Shown here: piece by piece, positions 26,726 to 36,177 of the stretch | Position numbering within the stretch: the first letter of the stretch is position 1 | Layout of the letters: every line of letters starts with the position of its first letter | Assembly: GCF_003837805.1 (NCBI RefSeq) | Contig: NZ_RQIT01000004.1 | Location: 186,001-250,000, forward strand | Length of the DNA stretch: 64,000 nt | Direction: 5' to 3' | DNA from: Bradyrhizobium sp. RP6 | GTDB lineage: Bacteria > Pseudomonadota > Alphaproteobacteria > Rhizobiales > Xanthobacteraceae | Translations under genes and position numbers: made by a program | The notes under the pieces: generated by a model | The model's input: the letters and a program-made list of their open reading frames with translations, nothing else | Databases searched by the model: none | What the model was told of the DNA's origin: nothing

Positions 26726-28726
26726 CTACGGTTTCCTTTTCGCCAGCGTTTGCCGTCTTGGACGAGCGGACGGCCGCCGATGCTTTTGCAAGACATCCGG
26801 ACGTAGGCAAATCTCCCGTGCCTCGATCTGCGCTGTCACGATCGGAAGCTTTTCGAGCGCCTGAAGCATCTGCCGCAGTTTGGCGCTGCTGGAATAGCGC
26901 TCTTCCGTGACGTTGTCTCCGCCATGGCCCAGAATGTCCGCTCGAAGTTCGGAGGGGACCCCGACGTCCTTCAGATCGGCACCACCAACTTTCCTGAACG
27001 AATGGAAAGTTTTTTTCTCTTCGGCAGCGTTGGGGACTGCCGCATCCTGAACTTTGATCCAGTCGCCATAGAAGACGTCGCCCAACGGCGTGCGATCACT
27101 TGCGGCGCGGAGCTCCGGGAAGAGCAGTTTATGTCCGAGCGATTGGATTTCTGCCCTGTAGCGAAGAAACCCGAGACGGACCACTTCGCCGATCAGGGGT
27201 ATTCTTCGCGTGGACTGCGGATTCTTGAGCGTGCGGTGTTCGTTTGGGCGAACGAAGATGTAGGGGATCCCACTCTCCTCCAACACATCATCGACATCGA
27301 GGCCGCAGAGTTCCTCGCGACGTGCCAACGTGTATCTTGCGAGATAGGGCACGATAGATAGAGCGTCGTGATAGATCACCTCGCCCGGGACCATCCGCTT
27401 CTTGAGGCTTTCGCATCCCGTCCACGGCGGCTGTCGAAAGATCGAGGTCAGGTCTTCTGGAGAGAAAGGATGCCGTTCGTCGCGGGCGCGGCCCTTCTTC
27501 TTCGACAACAGCTTCGAAACCCCGGAGAACTCAGGAATCTTGTGCCCGCAAGCCTCGATGTAGACCAGCACTTCTTGAAGCTGCGTAAGTTGGCGATTGA
27601 GCGTACCGGATGCGCGCCCGACTTTGTCGTCAGGCAGCTTCTTCGATCGTTCCAACCATTCAGAAAGCGGCTTGGCGCGGTCATTCTGGCCCTTGCCGTA
27701 GCTTCGCGGAAGAGCGAGCAGAAGCGAGCGATACTCCGCAATGCGGCCCTGGGCGAGGGCCCGAACATGGTCCTCGCCGATCATTTCGACGAACGTCGCG
27801 ACAACTGAACGGACCTGCCGCTGGGTTTTTTCGTTCCACTCGCCCAGCTGCGCCTTTTCCTTGATCAGGTTTTCGGCGAGTTTCGTAATGGAGGTTTCCT
27901 TGTGAGTCGACCCAGCAACGCTCTGAAGAGGCGCTGGACGACACTGCGAGAGAGCAGGACTGTCGTGCGCGACCGCCCCAATTCCCACGGCGCTTGATGC
28001 TGGATGCTCGCGCGAGACAGGGGTCGAGGCTGTCACCCCAGGCGCAACGGCATGGTCGGAAAGAAGCTGGTCGACCAACTTATCGTCTTCGCGATAATCC
28101 CCGGTCCAACGTCGATCAACTGACAACAAAGCCGCGGCCTGCCCGCGGTAGAGAATGCGCTCTGCCTGCCGAAGATCGCCTTCTCCCTGGGACGCCCCGC
28201 AGGCTTCCAACAACGCCATCAACTTCTGACGCGGAAAACTGCCCATAGAACCCTGACGCAGCAGTTCCAGCGTCCAGTGCACCTCTTCGATTTCGTCCGG
28301 ACTGAGACCGTTCGCCGCCAACAGGCCGCGCTCAGCTTCGCCGATAGCCGCAGCGATGCCCTGAGAGGCCTGGAGGCGCCGAGCCCACCCCATGACCCGG
28401 TCAGACCTACGGCCCTCATCCGCAGTGATGCCGTCGGCCGTCTCCAAGACGGCGAGTCGATCGAGCTTGGCCAAATGGGTTCGCGCCACTGACTCCAGCA
28501 TCGACCGGACCTGAACAGACGACAGCACTTCTCTTCCCTCCTGCCGGCGCAAGATGCCATCACTCGCTGCGGCCAAATGAGCTGCGATGCTGCGCGCCTT
28601 GAAAAGGTCCCGCGTTCTCAGGCTAATCGCAATCGGCGCAAGTTCTCTCTCCCCGGTTTTCTTGAAGAGCCGCCGACGCCACCAGTAGACAGCGCCTCGC
28701 CTGAAGACATGTTGGACCACGCGCAC
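26726..28726 (-). CDS. Tyrosine recombinase (integrase) of the tRNA-Gln island
   Basis: 666 residues from a GTG at 28726, chosen because CAGGAG lies 7-8 nt upstream; the frame is open to 28807, close to the tRNA. The N-terminal part (VFRRGAVYWWRRRL) resembles the DUF6538 module common on large rhizobial and pseudomonad integrases. The catalytic domain has ARREELCGLD (first Arg), FHSFRKVGG (His-x-x-Arg) and LGHGGDNVTEERY (second His and nucleophilic Tyr). The gene points away from the tRNA 3' end, the usual layout for an element that integrated there. Expected action: recombination between the tRNA 3' end and a circular form of the island. Confidence 0.92.
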   Translation of the reverse strand: MRVVQHVFRRGAVYWWRRRLFKKTGERELAPIAISLRTRDLFKARSIAAHLAAASDGILRRQEGREVLSSVQVRSMLESVARTHLAKLDRLAVLETADGITADEGRRSDRVMGWARRLQASQGIAAAIGEAERGLLAANGLSPDEIEEVHWTLELLRQGSMGSFPRQKLMALLEACGASQGEGDLRQAERILYRGQAAALLSVDRRWTGDYREDDKLVDQLLSDHAVAPGVTASTPVSREHPASSAVGIGAVAHDSPALSQCRPAPLQSVAGSTHKETSITKLAENLIKEKAQLGEWNEKTQRQVRSVVATFVEMIGEDHVRALAQGRIAEYRSLLLALPRSYGKGQNDRAKPLSEWLERSKKLPDDKVGRASGTLNRQLTQLQEVLVYIEACGHKIPEFSGVSKLLSKKKGRARDERHPFSPEDLTSIFRQPPWTGCESLKKRMVPGEVIYHDALSIVPYLARYTLARREELCGLDVDDVLEESGIPYIFVRPNEHRTLKNPQSTRRIPLIGEVVRLGFLRYRAEIQSLGHKLLFPELRAASDRTPLGDVFYGDWIKVQDAAVPNAAEEKKTFHSFRKVGGADLKDVGVPSELRADILGHGGDNVTEERYSSSAKLRQMLQALEKLPIVTAQIEAREICLRPDVLQKHRRPSARPRRQTLAKRKP

Positions 28727-28823
28727 GTAGACACTCCTGTGGTACAGGCGCGTGATACAGTCGCGAGACAACTCCCCAGCCAAATCCGGCGAATTGCATA
28801 ATTTCAAGGGGTTAGAGGCTGCC

Positions 28824-28898
28824 TGGCTGGGGCGGGAGGGATCGAACCTCCGAATGGCGGAATCAAAATCCGCTGCCTTACCGCTTGGCTACGCCCCA
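28824..28898 (-). tRNA. tRNA-Gln (anticodon TTG)
   Basis: A 75-nt cloverleaf read on the minus strand: acceptor TGGGGCG / CGCCCCA, anticodon stem GCGGA / TCCGC around TTTTGAT (anticodon TTG, codon CAA), T arm GGAGG-TTCGAAT-CCTCC, and an encoded CCA end (TGG at 28824-28826 on the plus strand). Its 3' end abuts the integrase gene and marks the island boundary. No second copy of its 3' part was found in the window. Confidence 0.97.
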
Positions 28899-29165
28899 TC
28901 AGGTCCTCGGGGAACGGCGGAGGCACGGGCTACCGCAAATTCCCTCGGGTGGTGTCGGTCTATAGGGAGAGGCGCGGCATTTCAACCGCCTGCAGAGGCA
29001 AAATACCCGGGGGGTGCCGGCTTGGGGTGGCACACGCTCCATCAGGCCCCGACATTGGACGCCCGGCGAACGCAGCGTTTCCGACCGCCCCCAAATCGCG
29101 CCCTGTTGAGGCTGCCCCCGTTTCGTGAGAATACGGCGCCAATATCTATCCCCCGGGAGTGAGCC

Positions 29166-30944
29166 ATGACCTACCGCGCGCCGATTTCTGACATGCTGCT
29201 GTCGCTCAACCATGGCGCGGGCCTCAAGGCCGCCGTGGAGGCCGGCCATTATGGCGATTTCGACGCCGATCTCGCGGCCGCCGTGCTGGAGGAAGCCGGC
29301 AAGTTCGCATCCGACGTGCTGGCGCCGCTCAACAAGGTCGGCGACGAGCATGGCATCAAGCTCGACGATGGCAAGGTCACGACCGCGCCGGGCTGGCCTG
29401 ACGCCTACAAGCGCTGGACCGAGGGCGGCTGGAACGCGGTGTCCGGCCCCGAAGATTTCGGCGGCCAGGGCCTACCGATCGCGATCAACGCCGCCTGCAC
29501 CGAGATCTGGAGTGCCGCCAACGTCGCCTTCGGCCTCTGCCCGCTGCTGACGGCCTCCGCGATCGAGGCGCTGGACGCCCATGGCAGTGACGCGTTGAAG
29601 AGAATCTATCTCGGAAAGCTCGTCTCCGGCGAATGGACCGGCACGATGCAGCTGACCGAGCCGCAGGCCGGCTCCGACGTCGGCGCGCTGCGCACCCGGG
29701 CCGATCGGCAGGCCGACGGCTCCTATCGCATCAAGGGGACGAAGATCTTCATCACCTATGGCGAGCACGACATGACCGACAACATCGTGCATTTCGTGCT
29801 GGCGCGTCTGCCGGATGCGCCCCCCGGCACCAAGGGCATCTCGCTCTTTCTCGTTCCCAAGTTCATGGTCAATGCGGACGGCTCGCTGGGTGAGCGCAAC
29901 GACATCTATGCCTCCGGCGTCGAGCACAAGCTCGGCATGCACGCCTCCCCGACCTGCACCATGACCATGGGCGATCACGGCGGCGCCATCGGCTTCCTCA
30001 TCGGCGAAGAGAACCAGGGCATGCGCTGCATGTTCACGATGATGAACCAGGCCCGCCTTGGTGTCGGCCTGGAGGGCGTCGGCGTTGCCGACCGTGCCTA
30101 CCAGCAGGCCTTGTCGTATGCGCAGGAGCGCAAGCAGGGCCGCGCGGTCGGCAAGAAGGGCGACGGCTCCGATGCGATCTTCGTGCATCCCGACGTCAAG
30201 CGCATGCTGATGCGGATGCGGGCGCAGACTGCGGCCGCTCGCACCATCTGCTATGCGACCGCCGTCGCGATCGACGTCTCGACGCGCGCCAAGGACGCGA
30301 AGGTGCGCACTGAAGCGGCCGCACGCGCGGCGCTGCTGACGCCGATGGCCAAGGCCTATTCCACCGATATCGGCAACGAGGTCGCCTATCTCGGCGTGCA
30401 GGTGCATGGCGGCATGGGCTTCATCGAGGAGACCGGCGCGGCTCAGCACTACCGCGATGCCCGCATCACCGCGATCTACGAGGGCACCAACGGTATCCAG
30501 GCGATCGATCTCGTCACGCGCAAGCTCGCCGCCAATGGCGGCGCGTCGGTGTGGGCGCTGCTCGACGAGCTCACAGCGACCGTCAGCCAAGTCGAAGCCT
30601 CCAACGATCCCGGCTTCGGCACCACGGGCGCAAAGCTGCGCGAGGCGATTGAGTCGCTCACGCGCACCAGCAAATGGGTCCTGGAGCGCGTTGCCTCCGC
30701 ACCGAACGAGGCGCTTGCGGGCGCAACGCCCTATCTGCAGCAGTTCGGCGCCACGCTCGGCGGCTGCCTGCTCGCTTCCGAGGCGCTCGCCGCCAAGGCA
30801 GAAGGCAACGCAGACGCTGCGCGCTACGTCACCCTGGCGCGCTTCTTTGCCGAGAACATCACGGTGCAGGCGCCCGCGCTCGAGCGCACGGTCACGGAAA
30901 GCGCAGAGTCCGTCGCGGCGGCGGATGCGGTGCTGCTCGGGTAA
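29166..30944 (+). CDS. Acyl-CoA dehydrogenase with C-terminal extension (DmdC-like)
   Basis: 592 residues, longer than the usual 380-residue acyl-CoA dehydrogenases, as in the 3-methylmercaptopropionyl-CoA dehydrogenase-like group. Motifs: TGTMQLTEPQAGSDVG (flavin and substrate contacts), TKIFITYGEHDM, GVQVHGGMGFIEETGAAQHYRD, and YEGTNGIQAIDL with the presumed catalytic Glu. A 130-residue helical C-terminal domain follows. It oxidises an acyl-CoA to the enoyl-CoA with FAD and passes electrons to ETF. GGGAG lies before the ATG. First backbone gene after the island; convergent with the MFS gene. Confidence 0.9.
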   Translation: MTYRAPISDMLLSLNHGAGLKAAVEAGHYGDFDADLAAAVLEEAGKFASDVLAPLNKVGDEHGIKLDDGKVTTAPGWPDAYKRWTEGGWNAVSGPEDFGGQGLPIAINAACTEIWSAANVAFGLCPLLTASAIEALDAHGSDALKRIYLGKLVSGEWTGTMQLTEPQAGSDVGALRTRADRQADGSYRIKGTKIFITYGEHDMTDNIVHFVLARLPDAPPGTKGISLFLVPKFMVNADGSLGERNDIYASGVEHKLGMHASPTCTMTMGDHGGAIGFLIGEENQGMRCMFTMMNQARLGVGLEGVGVADRAYQQALSYAQERKQGRAVGKKGDGSDAIFVHPDVKRMLMRMRAQTAAARTICYATAVAIDVSTRAKDAKVRTEAAARAALLTPMAKAYSTDIGNEVAYLGVQVHGGMGFIEETGAAQHYRDARITAIYEGTNGIQAIDLVTRKLAANGGASVWALLDELTATVSQVEASNDPGFGTTGAKLREAIESLTRTSKWVLERVASAPNEALAGATPYLQQFGATLGGCLLASEALAAKAEGNADAARYVTLARFFAENITVQAPALERTVTESAESVAAADAVLLG

Positions 30945-30975
30945 GTCGGATCTACTCTCGCGCGGACCGTCTCCC

Positions 30976-32217
30976 CTAGCTCGCGGAGATTCGGGCGACG
31001 CTCTTCTTCGGCCGCCACAGCACGATGCCCGCCGCGACGAGATCGAGCACGACGCACAGCGCTAACGCCGTGCTGTAATTGCCCGTAAAGCTCCGCACGA
31101 GACCGATGATGCCGGGACCGAAGGCGCTGACGATGCCGCTGATCGATGTGCCCAACCCCATCGCGGCGGCGAAGGCGGTCGAGCCGATCTCGCGCTGGAT
31201 GATCAAGGGCGGAAACGTGATCATGTTGCCGATCGAGAAGCCGTAGACGGCGCAGCACGCCAGCAGCACCGTCGGACTCGTGCTTTGGAGAAGCACGAAC
31301 AGCGCCGCCGCCTGACTCGTCATCGACGCCGCGCAGGCGAGCCGCGGATCGAGCCGGTCGACGAACAGGCCAAGCGACAGGCGCCCGACCACAGCCATTG
31401 CCGCCATGATGGTGACCGCGAGCCCCGCCGCGGAGCGGCCAACCAGCGGCTCGAGAAACGTCACCTGGTGGATGATGAAGCCCACCTGCGCCAGCAGCGC
31501 CATCGCGATCGGCAGCACCATGGTCCAGAACGCCGCGTTGGCGAGCAGCGCCTTGCGGGAATGGCCTGGCGCGGCCGCGCCGCCAGCGGTCCGGCCTCCG
31601 TCCGATGCCGGTGACATCCGGACCGGCCAGCCGATGAAGGTCACGACCACCGGCAACAGCAGCACCATCATCGCGAGCGTCGCCGTCAGCATGGCGGAAC
31701 GGAAGCCAATGCTGCCGGTCAGCAACAGCAGCAGCGGGACGAGGATGATGCCGCCGCAGGTCGCGCCGTTGAAGGCAAGGCTGAGCGCGAGCCCGCGACG
31801 TCGCTCAAACCAGGAATTCAGCACGGTCGCGATCACCACGGTCCCCATGCCGGTCCAGCCGACCGACATCAGCGCATAGGCGAGATAGAGCTGCCAAGGC
31901 GTCTGCATCAACGCCAGCAGCACGGTCGAAGCGCCGAGCGCCGTCAAGCCGCACAGGATCAGCGAGCGCAGCCCGATGCGCTCGAGCAGATCGTCGGTGA
32001 AGATGACGAGGACGGAGCTCAGGAGAAACGAGAAGGTACTGGCCGCGGAGACCAGCGTGCCGGACCAGCCGTGGGCGCGCTGAAGCTCGGCGAGATAGAC
32101 GCTCTGGCCGTAGAGACCGAAGCCAAACATGAAGAAGGCCATCAGGAAGCAGGCCAGCACGACACGCCAGCCACGATAATGCAGCGAGGATTCGTCGATA
32201 CCGGTTGTGGCAATCAT
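30976..32217 (-). CDS. MFS transporter
   Basis: 413 residues from the ATG at 32217; in-frame GTG codons at 32262 and 32259 would add 15 residues before the first helix. Twelve hydrophobic helices in two six-helix halves, with a central cytoplasmic loop (VRMSPASDGGRTAGG). The sequence resembles the alphaproteobacterial group related to monocarboxylate or oxalate/formate carriers, but the substrate cannot be read from sequence. Convergent with the acyl-CoA dehydrogenase gene, 31 bp apart, so a fatty-acid-related substrate would be speculation. Confidence 0.85.
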   Translation of the reverse strand: MIATTGIDESSLHYRGWRVVLACFLMAFFMFGFGLYGQSVYLAELQRAHGWSGTLVSAASTFSFLLSSVLVIFTDDLLERIGLRSLILCGLTALGASTVLLALMQTPWQLYLAYALMSVGWTGMGTVVIATVLNSWFERRRGLALSLAFNGATCGGIILVPLLLLLTGSIGFRSAMLTATLAMMVLLLPVVVTFIGWPVRMSPASDGGRTAGGAAAPGHSRKALLANAAFWTMVLPIAMALLAQVGFIIHQVTFLEPLVGRSAAGLAVTIMAAMAVVGRLSLGLFVDRLDPRLACAASMTSQAAALFVLLQSTSPTVLLACCAVYGFSIGNMITFPPLIIQREIGSTAFAAAMGLGTSISGIVSAFGPGIIGLVRSFTGNYSTALALCVVLDLVAAGIVLWRPKKSVARISAS

Positions 32218-32567
32218 CAATCGGGCGGGTCGGCCATGGAACGGCGCGAGATCATGCACCACAACCAGGGGTTATTCAAATGAAACATTGTAGCTAATTG
32301 TTGCGACGCGTGACGGTGTCGGGTAACCTGCATCAAAATTGCGGGACGTCGGCGTCGAAAAGGTTGAGCGGCGCATTTGCACGCCTGCCAGATATAGGCT
32401 GATGCTTCCCAAGAGCGGCAAGCGTCGCGGCGCGCGATACCGCTGCATGACCATCGCCGGCGGCCCCGGGGTCTTTACCGCCGACATCAAGGATTTCATG
32501 CGTGTGGACACGCGTGTTCACGACAAAGCATCGTGAAATCTTCGTGCGCTGCGTCTAGTCTTGTCCC
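32218..32567. other. Divergent promoter region between MFS and nucleotidase genes
   Basis: About 350 bp that must carry both promoters. A plus-strand 65-codon frame (32339-32536) is present but lacks a ribosome site and looks like noise. Confidence 0.4.
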
Positions 32568-34217
32568 ATGCGATACGTCTTTCTGATCCTGACCATCCTC
32601 GCCGCCGTCCCTGCCTCGGCGCAGCCCGACGCTCCGGTCGAGCTGCGCGTGCTCGCGATCAACGACTTCCACGGCAATCTGCGGCCGCCACCGGGCGGCA
32701 TCCGCATCAATGACCCTGAAGACAAGAGCAAGAAGGTGATGGTGGCGGCCGGCGGCGCCGAGTACATGGCGACGCTTGTGAAGCAGCTGCGGGAGCGGCG
32801 GAAGAACACCATCTTCGTCGCCGCCGGCGATTTGATCGGCGCGAGTCCGTTCCTGTCGGCGATGTTCCACGACGAGCCCTCGATCGAGTCGCTCTCGATG
32901 ATGGGCCTTGCGATCAGCTCGGTCGGCAATCACGAATTCGATGAGGGCAAAACCGAGCTCTTGCGAATGCAGAACGGCGGCTGTCATCCCGTCGACGGCT
33001 GCCAGGGCCCGCATCCCTTCACGGGCGCCAAATTCCGCTATCTCGCGGCCTCCACCATCGAGACCGCGACCGGCAAGAGCGTGCTGCCGCCCTACGAGAT
33101 CCGGGAATTCGACGGCGTTCCCGTCGCCTTCATCGGGGTGACCTTGAGGGAGACCGACGGCATCGTCTCGCCAGCGGGCATTGCCGGGCTCGAATTCCGC
33201 GACGAGGCCGAGACGGTGAACGCGCTGGTGCCGCAGCTGAAAGCGCGCGGCGTCGAAGCGATCGTGGTGTTGATCCACCAGGGCGGCGAGCCCGCCGGCG
33301 ACTACAACGAATGCCCTGCCATCACGGGCCCGATCGTCGATATCGTCAAGAAATTCGACCGTGCCGTCGACGTCGTGGTCAGCGGCCACACCCACCGCGC
33401 GTATGTCTGCGATATCGACGGGCGGCTCGTCACCAGCGGCGACAAATACGGCACGCTGGTCACCGCGATCGACCTCAAGCTCGATTCCGCAACGCGCGAC
33501 ATCATCAGTGCCAAGGCCGAGAATGTGATCGTCGCCAATGCCTCGCTGGCCAAGGATCCCGAGCAGACCGCATTGATCGACGCCTACGACAGGCTATCTG
33601 CGCCGATCGCCAACCGGCCGGCCGGCTCGGTGACGCAGACGCTGTCGCGCGTGCCGAACGAGGCCGGCGAGAGCGCGCTGGGCAATGTCATTGCCGACGC
33701 GCAATTGCTCGCAACCCGCGATACGAAGGATGGCAGCGCTGTCATCGCGCTCACCAATCCCGGCGGCATCCGCACCGACATCGTTCCGAAGGAGAACGGC
33801 GCGATCACGTTCGGCGATGTCTTTGCCAGCCAGCCGTTCCGCAACCGGCTGGTCACGATGACGCTGACGGGCAGCCAGCTCAAGGACATGCTCGAGCAGC
33901 AATGGCTGGACCCGAAGCGGCCGCGGATTCTCCAGGTGTCGAACGGGTTCAGCTATACTTGGGATGCTTCAAAGCCGTTCGGCGAGCGCGTCAGCCTCGA
34001 GAGGATGACGCTGGGCGGCAGGCCGATCGAGCCTGGAAGCGGCTATCGCGTCACGCTCAACGATTACCTCGCCGTCGGCGGAGACGGGTTTACCGTCGCC
34101 AAACAGGGCACGGCGCCACAATACGGCGGCTACGACGCGGACGCGTTGTTCGCCTTCTTCCGGGCACACGGGCCGGTCGGTCCGCTGCCGCCGACCCGCA
34201 TCCTGCGCGTGAATTGA
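32568..34217 (+). CDS. Periplasmic 5'-nucleotidase / metallophosphoesterase (UshA-like)
   Basis: 549 residues with a signal peptide (1-19, ending PASAQ). The N-terminal metallophosphatase domain has [30 protein letters not shown] and VSGHTHRAY, which together give the two-metal centre. The C-terminal 5'-nucleotidase domain (about 350-530) has [10 protein letters not shown] and [11 protein letters not shown] for base binding. It hydrolyses nucleotides, and possibly 2',3'-cyclic nucleotides, in the periplasm to salvage nucleosides and phosphate. Single gene between divergent MFS and the HDAC-like gene. Confidence 0.92.
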   Translation: MRYVFLILTILAAVPASAQPDAPVELRVLAINDFHGNLRPPPGGIRINDPEDKSKKVMVAAGGAEYMATLVKQLRERRKNTIFVAAGDLIGASPFLSAMFHDEPSIESLSMMGLAISSVGNHEFDEGKTELLRMQNGGCHPVDGCQGPHPFTGAKFRYLAASTIETATGKSVLPPYEIREFDGVPVAFIGVTLRETDGIVSPAGIAGLEFRDEAETVNALVPQLKARGVEAIVVLIHQGGEPAGDYNECPAITGPIVDIVKKFDRAVDVVVSGHTHRAYVCDIDGRLVTSGDKYGTLVTAIDLKLDSATRDIISAKAENVIVANASLAKDPEQTALIDAYDRLSAPIANRPAGSVTQTLSRVPNEAGESALGNVIADAQLLATRDTKDGSAVIALTNPGGIRTDIVPKENGAITFGDVFASQPFRNRLVTMTLTGSQLKDMLEQQWLDPKRPRILQVSNGFSYTWDASKPFGERVSLERMTLGGRPIEPGSGYRVTLNDYLAVGGDGFTVAKQGTAPQYGGYDADALFAFFRAHGPVGPLPPTRILRVN

Positions 34218-34338
34218 TCCGGATCAAACAGCCAGCACTTTGCCATTCCCGGCCAAGCGCTTAGATTGGTTTTGCATTGCGTTTTGGCGCTGGATGCGCC
34301 AACGACGTCAAAAGTCCGCATCCCATGAGGCCGACCTG

Positions 34339-35268
34339 ATGAGCACGCTTCTCCTTTCCCACAAGGCCTGCCTCGACCATGTCACGCCGCCGGGACACCC
34401 TGAGAGGCCGGATCGTCTACGCGCGGTGGAAGAAGCCCTGTCGCATGAGCGTTTCCAGTTCCTGGTGCGCGAGGAGGCGCCGGAGGGCGATCTCGACCTC
34501 GTCACGCTCTGCCACAACGAGCATTACGTCACCGAGCTGCGCCACATCGCTCCGACCAGCGGGCAGATCTATATCGACGGCGACACTTCGATGTCACCGG
34601 GCACGTGGGAAGCGGTGATGCGCGGCGTCGGCGGCGCGGTTGCGGCAACCGAAGCGGTGATGGCGGGCGAGCACCGCAACGCCTTCGTTGCGGTCCGCCC
34701 GCCCGGCCATCACGCCGAGATCGGCAAGCCGATGGGCTTCTGCTTCTTCGACAATGTCGCGATCGCAGCGCGCCACGCGCAGCGTAAATATGGCATCAAG
34801 CGCGCGGCCATCGTCGATTTCGACGTGCATCACGGCAACGGCACGCAGGACATCTTCTGGTCGGACCCGACCGTGATGTACTGCTCGACGCACCAGATGC
34901 CGCTATTTCCAGGCACCGGCGCTAGAAGCGAGCGCGGCGATCACGACACCATCGTCAATGCGCCTCTCGCTTCCGAAGACGGCGGGCCGGAATTCCGCTC
35001 CGCGTTCGAGAATTTGATCCTGCCGCAGCTGACGACATTTGGCCCCGAGCTCCTGATCATCTCCGCCGGCTTCGACGCGCATTACCGCGATCCGCTGGCT
35101 TCACTGAACTTGCGCGCAGAGGACTATGCTTGGGTGACGCGCAAGCTGATGGATCTCGCCGACAAGACCGCCGGCGGCCGCATTGTTTCCGTGCTCGAGG
35201 GCGGCTATGACCTGCAAGGACTGAAAGAATCTGTGACGGCCCATGTTGGCGCCCTGATGGGCGCCTGA
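34339..35268 (+). CDS. Histone deacetylase-family zinc hydrolase
   Basis: 309 residues from the ATG at 34339 ([14 protein letters not shown]); the longer frame from 34240 is rejected. Catalytic residues of the arginase/deacetylase fold are present: RPPGHHAE (paired His), [12 protein letters not shown] (Asp-His zinc ligands), [11 protein letters not shown] (final Asp) and EGGYD. Bacterial members deacetylate small molecules such as acetylpolyamines or acetoin-linked compounds, or remove acetyl from lysine. It is followed by xseB with a 73-bp gap, an arrangement I would expect in Bradyrhizobium. Confidence 0.9.
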   Translation: MSTLLLSHKACLDHVTPPGHPERPDRLRAVEEALSHERFQFLVREEAPEGDLDLVTLCHNEHYVTELRHIAPTSGQIYIDGDTSMSPGTWEAVMRGVGGAVAATEAVMAGEHRNAFVAVRPPGHHAEIGKPMGFCFFDNVAIAARHAQRKYGIKRAAIVDFDVHHGNGTQDIFWSDPTVMYCSTHQMPLFPGTGARSERGDHDTIVNAPLASEDGGPEFRSAFENLILPQLTTFGPELLIISAGFDAHYRDPLASLNLRAEDYAWVTRKLMDLADKTAGGRIVSVLEGGYDLQGLKESVTAHVGALMGA

Positions 35269-35341
35269 TGGCGCCCGCCACATTAAGCCCGCAAAACCCG
35301 CCTTCACTGGAAGCAAGCGAATCGGGCAATCGGAAACGGAT

Positions 35342-35593
35342 ATGGCCGAAAATACTCAAGTCGACGTCTCCAGGCTCACCTTCGAGCGCGCGATCGAGGA
35401 ACTCGAAACGATCGTGAAGCGGCTCGAAGACGGCAAGGTCCCGCTCGAGGAATCCGTGACGATCTATGAACGCGGCGAGGCCCTGAAGCGGCGCTGCGAG
35501 GAGTTGCTGCGCCAGGCCGAGGCGCGCGTCGACAAGATCACCACCGATGCCAGCGGCCAGGCCACCGGCACTGCCCCGCTCGACGTCCAGTAA
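35342..35593 (+). CDS. xseB: Exodeoxyribonuclease VII small subunit
   Basis: 83 residues, the usual length. The family core is clear: LTFERAIEELETIVKRLEDG, VPLEESVTIYERGEALK and CEELLRQAEARVDKI, a two-helix hairpin that packs on XseA. The complex degrades single-stranded DNA in both directions. XseA is not in the window. The gene precedes dxs at a distance of about 580 bp; xseB-dxs neighbours are common in proteobacteria. Confidence 0.95.
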   Translation: MAENTQVDVSRLTFERAIEELETIVKRLEDGKVPLEESVTIYERGEALKRRCEELLRQAEARVDKITTDASGQATGTAPLDVQ

Positions 35594-36177
35594 GTGAAGC
35601 CGGGAACTATCCTGCTCGGCCCCCTGACGACACACGGGCTCGCACCGCTTTCGTGATCGCACGGGGCTGTTCTACCAAGCACTGCGGATTCGTGGGGGCG
35701 GGCCAATGCCATTCCCGTCCCAGCATCCACCAAGGGCGAAAAAGCCGTCATTCAGGCGAAAAAAGCCTGCCGCGGAACCGAGCAAGACCGGAACTCCTCC
35801 TTCCTGGCCAGGGTTAACCAATCCGGCCCGCCAGTTGCACTTGCATACCCCTCATCGGTCCGCCGGGTTGGCTTTGGCCCAAGCTTTGGTGTAAAGCTGC
35901 GCGGAGTGTGGCTTTTTGCAAGCCTTGCGTGGGCACCGATTGCCGACGACAAGTGCTTCAAACTGCTAATGAAATTGGCTGGGACGGACGAAGCCGATCT
36001 AAGTGACAGGGATCACAGAGACTGAACCGGAGCGCACCTAAGCTTACCTAAGCTTGAAGACGGGGCCTTGCCCCATGCAGGTGGCTCCGACGGTTTGAGG
36101 ACTCGCGCTGCGCCGATATTGTGCAAACCCATCGCGCGCCGGAATGACCTTCCGGCGCTGACAAATTGGAAATCGCC
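35594..36177. other. Intergenic region upstream of dxs
   Basis: Nearly 600 bp without a supported gene. It holds a small hairpin (CAGGC at 35753-35757 and GCCTG at 35765-35769, with an A-rich loop) that may end the xseB transcript, and a tandem CTAAGCTTA/CTAAGCTTG near 36040-36057. Short frames on both strands were not convincing. Confidence 0.4.

Noticed and set aside
1..28800. Possible CRISPR array or second tRNA-end repeat (att site) in the island
   Set aside because: No regularly spaced repeats were seen, and no second copy of the tRNA-Gln 3' end was found by eye.
29472..30590. Long minus-strand open frame opposite the acyl-CoA dehydrogenase gene
   Set aside because: High-GC antisense shadow: His/Asp/Arg/Gly-rich, no motif, and the plus-strand gene is certain.
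32339..32536. 65-codon plus-strand frame before the nucleotidase gene
   Set aside because: No ribosome site and low-complexity basic product; more likely promoter DNA.
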